Positions 36,937-48,800 of a stretch of 64,000 nucleotides of DNA are shown here, one piece after another. Position 1 is the stretch's first letter, and the number at the start of each line of letters is the position of its first letter. The DNA comes from Brugia malayi (taxonomy: Eukaryota; Nematoda; Chromadorea; Rhabditida; Onchocercidae), in NCBI RefSeq assembly GCF_000002995.4, contig NW_025062478.1, positions 7,044,001-7,108,000 on the forward strand, read 5' to 3'. The translations under genes and the position numbers were made by a program. Under the pieces are notes generated by a model that was not told where the DNA came from, did no database searches, and saw nothing but the letters and a program-made list of their open reading frames with translations.

Positions 36937-39900
36937 ATGCCACAACCAGGCGTTTTGATAGGTGGATTCATCGCAGTTGATAAATTCCCAAAGAATGCTG
37001 CCATCAAATATTATTTCCTAACGCATGCTCATTCAGATCACTACGGTGCCATCGATGTAAGCTTTCCACTGAATCTAACCTTATTTTTAACGACACCAGT
37101 AATATGGAAATTGTGCAGTTGTAGTGAGTGAGGTGGATTTTCTGATTTCAAAAAATAAGTTCGAATTATTTTCACAAACTTTAATCGTAACTAATACTGT
37201 TCGCTTCGTATTAATGTAGTTCATATGTACCCTACATGCACAGGAATTCTATGATCAGTAATCATTTCCTTTGGTTATTACTAATGCCGTTAGGAATTCA
37301 ACACTGAACTAAGTTGTGATGAATAGATTAGCTGTGATAATAAAGGAAATGAGCGGTTCCAGAGCAATTATATAGCATGAATTATTACATTCAAATGCGT
37401 TCACATTTTGTTACAGAATAAATGGAATAATGGTAATATATACTGCTCGCCTGTAACCGCTCATGTTCTCCCGATCGTTACTCAGCGACATAAATCGAAA
37501 TTTGGTGGAATCAGGAGCCATATAATTCATGCCTTGGACCTAAATGTTTGGCATTATATGGATGGCTTCTCAGTGATGCTGTTAGATGCAAATCATATCC
37601 CGGGTTCTGTCATGTTTCTCTTTGAAGGTGATCGAATATCGGAGGGTCGAATTCTTTTTACAGGCGATTTTCGAGCTGATATTCAACTTTATAAAAATGT
37701 ATTGACGGCATCAGTTTTGCGAGAGGTTATTTAAATTTGAAAGTTATTTTACATATGAATGTGTTCGATTGAAAGTATCTCATTTGTATTAATTAAAGCC
37801 AAAACTTGGTAGTGAAGTTTTTTTTTTTTTTTTCTTAGTAATGAGTAATGTGGAAGCATAAAATTTGCGTAGAATCATATCCCTTATTCTGTATTAAAAG
37901 CAGTTTATTTGAAGACAGATTTATATCTGCTATTATATTATTAGCTAATATGTTATTATATAATAACTACTATTAATATCATTAATATTATAATATTATC
38001 TTTACTAATAATAATATTATTATATTAATACTAATATTATTTACATATCTAGAGAAACCTTAGCACAATTTATTTGGATACTACATACATTAATTGCACA
38101 CGAGAAGAATTTCCTAGTCGCGGAGCTTCATCAGCTGAAATGTGCAACGTTTTGCGTAAGTTATTTGATGGTTCTAAATCGGTAACGATTATGGTTCCGA
38201 AAGTTGGCCGAGAGCAATTGCTTGTTGATGTAGCTATCGAATTCAAAGTAGGTATTAATTACACATGTTACTACTCTTAATTTTTTAAAATTTTGTTTAA
38301 GAAGTCCTGTAACGTGTTGGTTAAAATGTTTGTTACCGTTTGCATACTGGCGCCTTTTGCAGTGCAAGATATGGGTTGATTATATTCGCTTTCAAGTAGC
38401 CGGAATTCTTGGATTAAGTGAATATTTCACAACAAATAAGAAAGAGACTTCTATTTGGACCTGCACGAGACAGTAAGTGAAGTTATTGCAAACTCATCTG
38501 TTGGTCGAGATTCTAAACAATAATTAAGTGAATCAGTCAAATATTCAGTGGGTATAAGAAATTGTAAATGATTAAGATGAAATTATCATGCAGTTAAATT
38601 ACTATAACTCTTGAATCAAGATGAAGTTGTGCGAGACTGGTTGCCGTATAGAGTAATTACTAATACGTACAAAATTTATTCGACTTTAAATGTTTTAATT
38701 CAGAGATATTCGTTCAGTCTTCTACGATCCGAATGTTTATGTCATCGATGTCTCAATGCTACAATATATCAAGCCTAATTCAATCATTAAGTAACGATAA
38801 AAACATTTTTATGTTTGTGTATTTGTATATCTAATATATATGATTCTGAAAAGACGGAAATCTAACGGTGATCTAAAGTAGTATTAATCAAATTGATGAC
38901 ATCATTCTATAGTCTGTCGACTAAATCGTTGTCACGATGTATCTTTTGAAAAAAGTTTGGAATAAAATTTAGAAATATTTTCAGAGATTCGGAAATAGAA
39001 ATCTTACCATAATTACTACCAAATCACGTATTTCGTTAATCAAATTTCCAGTGACGAAAGGATGTGTTATATTGAATATTCCGACCACAGTAGTCCTAAT
39101 GAAATACGTGATTTTCTTTCTCAGTTGTCGTTTTCTAAAGTTATCGGGCTATCAGTGAAATTGTCACAAAAACAGATTGAAGAACTTGAACGGCTCAGTG
39201 TATCGAGTTTCAGTGATATATTAATAAGGACTGAAACTAATGAATGTATCAACGAAAATAAATTATCTGCACTAGCTTCATCAGTTATTCGGAACAGGTA
39301 TCTTGGCGGTTTTGTCTCTCAATCCACAACTTTTTTTTATTTTCAAGAAGTATTTCAGTAAGCTAATAATTCTCTACTAAGATTCGAAAAAGAATTCGTC
39401 TTTTATCCTATATGACAACATAATTTTGGTGTCTGTGTTAAAACAGCGATTATTGAATGTTATTTCTACATGAAATGCAACATTTTCAGAATTGGATTAG
39501 CTAATGATCGTGCTTTTGATGTTGAAATACTACAGTGCAGAACCCATTATGATCAGAACCAAGAATTAAATAGAGCTGATGATTCTGTACTAAAATTGGA
39601 CAAAAAAGATACAAACAGAGTTTCTGTTGAAACGATATTTGGAACAGATGTGTCAATGAAAAACTTACAAGAGCCTAAACTGTCGAATAAAAAGCTTCGA
39701 AGAGTTGAACAAGAAATTGAGAAAAGTGTTGAAAATTTATTGGAAGCTATTGATGACGAAGAAAATTACAATTTCAATTTGGCAATGGAGAAATTGACAC
39801 GAGATGGGGAAAATCTAACAACAAGTATTTGCATGGAATTGAATAATGGAAATGCAGGAGAAGATAATTCGTTGCGTGATTTTTTTGATGGAATCAATGT

Positions 39901-40387
39901 TTCAAAGAAACTGGAAAATTTGGATAGTTTCAGTGAAAAGTATTGTAAAGCTGTGAATGCTGTGGCAAGAATGCAAATAGGTTTTTACCTTTTTCATTTC
40001 CATTCATCTTACTTTTGTTTATCCTGTCTAATTATTCTCATTTTTTGAGTGGAATTATATTATTTGATAACCACAGATAGCGACTTACGCGTTGGTAGAA
40101 CCGGAACACTGACGCAGTTAAAATTGACTTACGAAGATGATTTACAATTTATAGTAGTGATTACGTATTTCAGTTCATGATGAAATCTATAATACTCAGG
40201 AGCAAGTCGTTTATGACATTTCACGAGGATCAGATTTGCTAGACATTCCTCACGAGTGGCTGAATGAATCAGGTTTGTGAAAATATGTAATTGGCATTAA
40301 TTTTAGTATTGCTTTTTGCCTTCCTTCACTTTTTTCATAGGGGTGGCAGCCCAACACTATAAATTCGCTTTGAATGTCTCGTCATAA
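36937..40387 (+). CDS. DCLRE1B: Apollo/SNM1B-type metallo-beta-lactamase nuclease
   Basis: Beta-CASP family 5' exonuclease; relatives process telomere ends and interstrand crosslinks in the nucleus. Exons: 36937-37056, 37417-37725, 38053-38247, 38363-38472, 38704-38790, 39052-39297, 39490-39980, 40077-40094, 40174-40272, 40341-40387; 1722 nt, 573 aa. Motifs: HAHSDH (residues 30-35), LLDANHIPGSVMFLFEG with His100, FTGDFR with Asp124, YLDTTY with Asp152, and IEYSDHSS with His286. The start GVLIGGFIAVD, the LLDANH and YSDHSS strings and the ILGLSEYFT block favour Apollo over Artemis or SNM1A. Residues from about 340 on form an acidic, low-similarity tail. The ATG lies 10 nt after TTTCAG. The 18-nt exon 40077-40094 and the last two exons are the least certain. 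No OB-fold is encoded before the nuclease domain in this model. Confidence 0.85.
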
Positions 40388-42866
40388 GTTATTGGCAAGA
40401 AGTTGACATTGAGACAGTTATTGTAAATATATACTGGAAATTTTACAAAAATATCGAGCATATTGACCAGTTAAAGCTTCAGTCTAGTCATAAAGTGCAT
40501 GAAGTCTGATGATACTTAAAAATTTGAAACCGTTTCACTATAATATATGCGTGCAGTAATTGAATGCTACTTTCATAAAGAAAGACAGTTTAAATAGTAT
40601 CATATCTATGGAAAAATTTTCAAAAAAAGTCGATGAATTTTTCTTTCTTATGCAGGAAGTTTTGATTATAGCTATGTATTTATATATAACCTCTGTGTTC
40701 TTTATTCTTGTTTTCCTTCATCGTTTAACTTTAGCTTTTGAATTTTTGCCCACCAAGCTTTTCGTCAAGGACCTCCCTTCTTTCTATATCACACTCAGTG
40801 GCGTTGCTGTTCGCAATTTTGAGAATTTCAGAAATTCTACAAATTTCCTCGAAATACTTCGTTTTCTTATCTCTTCAAAAATTCTTATTTTTATAGTGAT
40901 ATAAAAGTATTACTGTTTTGTAAATTTTCTTTCGAAGAGTACGTGTTTTTTAGTCTCAATGTTTCGTTAATTATCTATATATCTAAACCAGTGACTGGTT
41001 TATGTGTAAAGATAAACCTTCTTTATCAGTTTTTCATGCATATACAAAAACGAATGATATTGTGTACCCGAAGTGTTGCATTGGGAAATTTTCAAAAGTT
41101 AGAGATTCCACTTGGATAACGTGTTTCCGGGAAATGTCAAAGTGTTAAAACGTTCAGTCTTCCATCATAGCAGGACGTATTGATTATGTTTACAATGTTC
41201 GAAATCACTATAAATTGGACGGTTAAACAATTCTACAAATTTCCTCGAAACAAAATTTTCTATTCAAAAATAAAAGTTTTTCAAATGGTTTACATGAGAA
41301 TTCTCTTTTCGCTTCTAAATTCTATGCGCTTGAGTCACACTGTTCTTTGCAAAAGCTATTTAGCATAACTATTTAATTCGGAAAGTGTGCATATTTTCCC
41401 CACTCAGTCAAGGTTTGCAAAGGTTTTGAAAGATTATTTGCAACTAGAAGAATTTTTTCCCACGTTTAATTTCGAAACCTCATATCGAACCTACCATTTA
41501 ATATTTTTAAGTCCGATAATTTGAGCGATTTCGTCCCATTAATCGCAGTTCCGACACCTGAAATAAGCGAGAACATATTTCATTCATTGCTGGGTAATGC
41601 AAACACACTTTCGCATAGATTTTAATATTCATGAAAGCTTATGAATGTATGAAATGGAAGTAGAGAGAGAAATGATTGGTTTTAACAGTCGATAATATTG
41701 CTGTGGTAAACTGTTAGGCAATGACAAAGAAAGTGTCGATGTGTTTTGGATACGTGAACCTGTTGACAGAACCTTCCTCAGTTTACTGAATTCATTCCTC
41801 ACTTACTGTAAGGTTTAATCCGCGTGCTGTGCTGTTTCATGTGCTGTTAACACATCAAGCGATAGCTGAAGCGTGTTGGCCATTGGTTCATGTAACGTTC
41901 ACTTCTCCTTGCATGGTGTCTATATCCGTTTCTCCACTATTCTTTAGATATCCCATAAATTTGGGATTAAAGTTGCTAAGCAGATAGTTGTGTAGTCATT
42001 ACTGAGCAATCATGAAGAAGCAATGATTGGATGCATGTTTAGACAAAAAGGCTCCAAAGAAAACTGGAAGACTGAAAAGAAAAGATTAATTCCGAGAAAA
42101 CCAGAAACCGAGAATATTCTGTCTCCCTGAGCATTTCCGGAAGATGTTCAGAAAGGCGCAGTGGGATTGTTCTTTACACAGTGATCTGGTCGTAATGTGG
42201 TGCGTGATAATATTACTACTGCTGTTTCCTTAGTCGATAACGTGGGTTGAATATGAATTGACTTGACTTGAAAGTGATTAAATATCTTAGCATTAAATAG
42301 ATGGATGACTCAGTGATTCATTTGAAATTGTTTCTTATTTTCATTAAAATGAAATACTGTGATACTAGGAGAAATAATAGTCGGATTTAATTAAAAGGAC
42401 AGAATTCTTTTTATTTACGGATCAAGTTGTTAGAGATTATGAATAATCAGTGACATTATGAAGATTTTAGGTGTGATAAATATGGTTATTACTGGGACAA
42501 ACTCCGAAATGTGCTTTCAGTGTTAGTTTACATTCATTATATTTGTAGTGAAACAAAATACAAGTTACGTGCGAGTAATTTTGTGTATAATTTTACGTCG
42601 TATGCTCATACGTAACTTGTGACATAACGGAACCATGTAATCATTAAATTTCCCTTGTCCCATTATCAGTCGAATACAACTTCATCTTTTTTTAAGATAC
42701 TGAAAAAATATTAAAATACATTTTTTAAGATACAAGGAAACCGTTCTATTTTGACAGAAAACAAGTTATTTAATAAGCCTTATTTGGTAGTTATGCCCTT
42801 CTAAATCATTTCCACATTTTTTTTTCCACCGGATTTCACATATTTACTGAATAACTGCCGTTCTAG
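40388..42866. other. Intergenic spacer, Apollo to ECM29
   Basis: About 2.5 kb between two same-strand genes. ORFs at 40560-40904 and 41180-41368 are Phe/Leu/Ile-rich readings of AT-rich DNA with no similarity I recognise. The missing first coding exon of ECM29 should lie here. One possible candidate is ATGAAGATTTTAG at 42458-42470, followed by GTGTGAT as donor, which joins in the right phase. Confidence 0.45.
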
Positions 42867-45800
42867 TGGAACGTCTTTTCCTTCATTTGGCTTTAATCAA
42901 CGATGATTCAAAATTGGAAACATTTACTCATAAACACTTATTGGATATCATAGAATGCACTTCCACAGGCGATGTTGAAGTTCGAAATAAAGTGATTTTT
43001 GGTACCTATAAATAACATTTGACAGAGACTTTAATTAAGCGAAAATTTTGATAATATTATGTCATATTTTGATTTTGGTTTTGAAAGAGATCACTTGTTA
43101 CTATTCATTCATCAAGTTATATGTGGAAAAAATGTATTCTTTCAAGGGAATGGAAGTGTTAACACATTTAAATCGTCGAATTAAAAGCAATTTAATGATA
43201 ATGTTACCGTTGAAGGATATCTTATATTATGTATTATCCTCAACACAAGAGAACTTCTTAGGAACGGTATGGATTGTAATTTCTTTCGCAGTATTAAAGC
43301 CAAAATGTGTATGTTAAAGTATTTCAGAGAGCTATGAAAATAAAGCATAACCAAATGATATACGATCCTTTTTCCCCTATTAGCTCTTTGTCAGCCCTCC
43401 CCAATTATTGTATCTCAATTTCTGACAGGATTATTTTCTTTCTGTCACCTTTTTCTACCAGTTCATTAATTATCAGATAGAAAGTAAGAAGTTATATTTC
43501 TAACCATTTTTGCATATGAAGAGCGCATAATATGTATTTGTTTAATTTTTTTGAGTTTGCAGAATTTCGCAATTGTTTACCTTAAAATAGCATTGGATCG
43601 TGTGGACACTAAAGAACACATTGCTCTTCTTCCAAATCTTCTGGATGGTTTGCTGAAATACATAAACGAGAGGAAGATATTTGACCAGTGAGTTTCATCT
43701 CCTATATTCCAACTGTACAAGTCGTACGTCAGGGTCATTAAATTGAGACTATTCTCCAAAAGTATTTTTAGAGATAGCATAAGTTTCGACCGGCATTTAA
43801 CCAAAAAAGCAAAAATTATAGGCTTATTGTTTTAACAGCGCGTGCTTGGATATATATCGCTGATCTAAACCAGCAAATATGGCCGTCACTAGAACCATTA
43901 AAAAATAAAATAATTAGGTCGGAAATACTGAAATTCTTTTCGGACATACTATATTTTCCGAACTCAAGGTTAGTTACTGCTTGGATGTCTCGAAACCAAG
44001 AAACACTTAAAATATGCACTAATGGCTGTAAGAACTGTGTCATTGTTTGCGATATCTTTTGCATTGATTTTTTTAAAATGATTTTTTTCTTTCTTTTTTT
44101 CACCAAATTGTCATTAAATCCTTCTCAGATTTGTTTTCTAGTAACGAAAATAGAAATGTAGCCATTATGCTGGATAACTTTTGTGATCATGCATGTATGT
44201 CAAAAAATGGATTTCTGCGAATTGCTAAAAATGTTTTAAATGATCCAAAAGTTAGTATTACTGCGGTAAGTCCCTTCCTTATTTGGAATTCATCAAAATT
44301 TTTAGTTAATATATTTTTAGGCCGCAAACTTTTTCTGGGTTGCTAAAACTTTTAAAATAAAAAAATTTTCACCTTGTTCTTTTCAAAGTATTGACTGAAC
44401 AGAAATATTTTCAGCAATCTTCCACACATTAGCATTTTGTTTTCTTTTTCAGTTAAAGCTATCTGTAATAAAGGTGTTGTCATCAATGGTTTTTGCTGAA
44501 GCCGAGATCTTACCATTATTGGTTGGAGCTATCGCGCTTGGCCCTGGCGAAGTTGAATTAGCTGGCGATATCGCTATCAAAAAAATTGATTTGGAAAAAG
44601 TCCTAACAAACAAGGACACAGTGAACAGTTTGTTCAATTTATATCTCGGTTTGTCGCATCAGGTAACTTTCATTATATTAGCTGTTATCACTTATTGGCA
44701 CTTCTCTGTTCTGTTGTAAAATTATTTGCAATTCAAAGAATGCATTTAAAAAATCTCAAATAAATTAAATGCAACTTAACGTCATCCATAACGTTTTTTT
44801 TTCAGAAGCTGGAAGAAAGCGACAAAGTTCTGCCAGCTACGATTCTCATTAAGTTGAAGCTAATGCCTCTATTAATGAAATCTCCTGTTGCGGTCCAAAC
44901 TTTCCCACATAATATTAGAGTAAAATATATTTTCTTTGTCAAGTGTTCTTGGAAAGGTCCATTTTCAGCTAAACTTTCGAATTCCATGAGAAAGATTGAA
45001 AAGCTTAAAATTTCCTTCTTCAAATTATTTCCGCTAATCCATTTACTTTTCCTATCTTGACTTTTTTTCTGTATTTTAATTTTTTCCTCATATTTCATGT
45101 CCTTTAGGTGGCATTTGATGGCTTATTCAAGAAAGACGATTTTGTTCAAAATAAACCTATCAAATTGCAACAAATAAGCATCGACTTTTTGTTGCTTATT
45201 GTGAAAAATTTCCCTACGAATGCTTTGCCAACGTTTGGCCCCATTATATTTTCTTCGATAAGAAAGCTAATTGAACAGAATGAGGTCCGTCGAGAATTTT
45301 TCTAATTCTTAAAATTAATTCAGTTTCGCAGAAACTAAATTATTTAGATCCCATATCACAGTTAAAAATTCTTAACTTGAGTCTTCCGTTGACAACTGCA
45401 ATTTCACAGATTTGTTGAAATTCTCTCTTTGTATTCATCACTTTTGTCGCATTTTGACGTCTGGTTGATTTTTTACATTAGCAAATTGTTTACTATTATT
45501 TCGCAAAGAGTTGTAGCAAATCTGAACATAATTGGATTAGAGAAATGATATATTTGTGGGTATGGATATGTGATTGCTTTTAGCGCTGAAAACATTTTTG
45601 CTGGCATTATTAAGTTACTTTTACTTTTCAGTTCTCAGGTATTGTTGCTATAGCCTATCAGTGTTTTGGTATTATTGGTTGTAAAGTCCCACAATTGGTT
45701 GTAAATGATATGGCTTTGTTGCAGGAAACGTTTGATGCCATTCCATTGGTCATTTTTTCATATTCCAAATTTTCAATTTCTTTCTGATCTTTACATTTTT

Positions 45801-48800
45801 ATAGATTTTGGGTTTTTAGGCACCAGTAGAAGTATCTTCTGCAATAGCAGATTGTTTACTAAATTGGTTACCTGCTTTCTGTGCGGTTAACGATGTTGTC
45901 TTAAACGGTATTTTGGAAGCACTCATTTCTTCATATATTGTTCACGTATGTTTTGTTTTTTATGGTTTCATTTTAAGAATTGAGTTCCTATATTTATGGA
46001 ATTATTTTTGAAATGTTTTAGCGCATTCAATAGTTGCACTTGTCTATTTGTATAAAAGCAATAAAAGTTAGCATATATTAGGTTAAAGCTTCGTTACTAT
46101 GTATTTTGATAGTTAAATGTACGAGTATCAAATTCTATTGATTACATTAAGTCACTATTAAAAGTGTTGTAAGGTTTTTAAAACTATATTGCAACTGTTT
46201 TTTTTAGGAAGCACACTATTCTACGGTATTTCCGACGAGATATATATAGAAATAACTGAAATAAAATAATACATGCAAAAAAAGTTTTCGGGCAATTATT
46301 TGAATGCCGAATATTTTTTTTTTCCTTTATATTCAGTGCTAATGCTCAAAAGTAGTGTGTGACCATTCATTATACAATCGCTCTGATTATAATAACTGGT
46401 TCACTGGTAGCTAAAATATTAAGTGAACTTCTATTTTGTTCATTACGATACTTGGTAGCGAAATGTGCAAATTTATTTATGTTTGCTAGCTGATAAGTAA
46501 TGTCTAATTCTAATTCTGTGCTACCAGACTTTTTAATTTTCTTTTGCTGAATTGTTTAATTATATTGAATAACTTATTATAAATATTTTTAGGAATCACC
46601 GAAATGCCGTCTTGTTGCCTTAAAGTTTGTTGAAACATTGGTGAAAACACCATCGTTGGAATTCCGCTGGATGCTTTGTCGAACTTGCGAAGATCCGTAA
46701 GCATATCAGTATGTTTAAGTTCCCCACTGTTGGACTAATAACCTTTTACTGAGCATCAACTTTATGTAAATATGTTGGTGGTTCAGTTCATTTTGAGCTT
46801 AGATGATAATCCTGTGAAAATTACGCTATGACTTATGGCGTTATGTCTTGCAAGTTTACATTAATATAATTTATAGTAGACTCTAAAAAGACGATTAATT
46901 TTGGTTGTCAATTTTTCCTCTAATTAAAGCAGTTTTTTATTCAGGAGAGATGAAATGAGACGCGAAGCTGTGCGTCTACTGGATTTATCAGTTGCAGACC
47001 CCACGACGACACCTGATTTTAAAGTAATGCTTTTTCATTTTGCTTTTTATTGATTTAAGGCAGGAGATGCAGGTCATTCTTTTAAGGATTTGGTTGAATT
47101 TATTCACCGAAAATTGAATTTGCAAGGTGCTGTTGGAGGAGTAGGCTTTGCAACTGCTGAAGCGAAGAAGAAGAAAGGAACTTTTGCTGACGAAGTGTTT
47201 CACATTGTAAGTGTAGGTTAAAATATGAAAACTGTAAGTTAAAATATAGTCCATAAATAGTAGCAAGATCATACTGATTTTCGGAAAAATGAAGACTTGG
47301 AATACTAAACCGCATTCTTTATTTCATAACATTTTGATATATGCTTCAAATTACTAAAAAAGTTTCGGTTTTGTACTTAAGCGAAGAGAGAAAAAAGCTT
47401 TTTCTTAGTTTTCTACTTAAAGAATAGGACAGAAATGTCATGATTAAAAATATATGCTGAATTGAGTCTGCAATTGTTCATTTTCAAACTGTTTAGGATT
47501 TTTTTTTTTTTTTTAAAAATTAAATTCACAAGCTTGTTCATTCTGATGTTATGTCTCTGCATAACGTCTAAATTTTCAGTCAGCGCTTTATCTGTACGCC
47601 AATTTACAAGTTGCTTGTTTGCTACAACCAGTCTCACTAATAGAAGCGGATATTTTTCCAAGAACATCGCATTATCCTGTAATCAGTAGATATCTAGTTT
47701 CGATCAGTGAAGATCATGTTGAGATTTTACATCTCTTCCTAGAAATAGTTTTGAAGGCAAATGAAGCACAGCCAGGTATTTTTAATTATTTAGATATTTC
47801 ACTGAGTTTGTGAACAAAATATTTTCATTAAGAAACTGAGTAGAAAATCCTGGTATGTGTATTACTAATTGATTAATGATTCACATGGTCCTTTTTATTT
47901 CGATCTTAGTTCTGAAAAGACAGTAATAATATATTCCTCTTTACTTCTGACTCTGGAGTAAGTTCATTTTTCAGTACTATTTTTTCATTACAATACTGTT
48001 TGTTTTTGTCATTTTTTAATATTCAGTATAGTTAGACATAATAAAATCAACTGCAAATAAATTTTCAGCTAATGTTCTCATCGAAATTGCTTGTTTGATC
48101 TTGCACAGTGGAAGTGGAAATTTAGGTCACAATTATCATGCGGTAGTACATTTTCTTTCTTTTTGCTGTGTATCTTTTCATTGCTCTTTAATAACTCTTT
48201 GCAGTGACAATTATCCTTTTCTTAATATGTTTTAGTTTCGATTATTCATTCATATAAATCAAAATTATTCTTCTCATGTATATGGTAGGAGTGATTGTAC
48301 GAGAGAAAAATAACTTCTTTTTTCATTTGTTATTCCATTTTATAGGAAATTTCTTAAAATCTTCATGGAAAAAAATTATGCATATTTCATCTTAAATCGA
48401 CAACTTCAGAAACATTTTAGGTTGTGGCATCTTTAGAGCGTCATTTGAATTCCATTTCTCGGATAACAGTGTGTGCAAAACTTTCTGAGCTTTACAGTCT
48501 GATACTGACTGATATGGAAAAAAAGAAATGTTTAGAACGATGTATGGAGCAGTTTGACAACCGTGATGTAAGTTTCACTTATTGGTGATAGTAAACTGAT
48601 GAGCGCTTTGATTAAAAGAAATGCTCGAAAAAATTTAATTTTTTTCTCCGTCGTTGAGGGTTTGTTCAGATGTCGTGTTTGTTGGTCATTAGTAAAAAAA
48701 AAAGAAAAATGAAAAACAGTGTTGGAACCTTGACATATTAGTTCAGTTAATTATTATTCGAACAATGAAGTTTTAAATTTTATTTCATTTTTAAATCATA

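Noticed and set aside
40560..40904. 114-codon ORF after the Apollo stop codon
   Set aside because: Phe/Leu/Ile-rich composition typical of AT-rich DNA, no similarity, no clear splice or promoter context.
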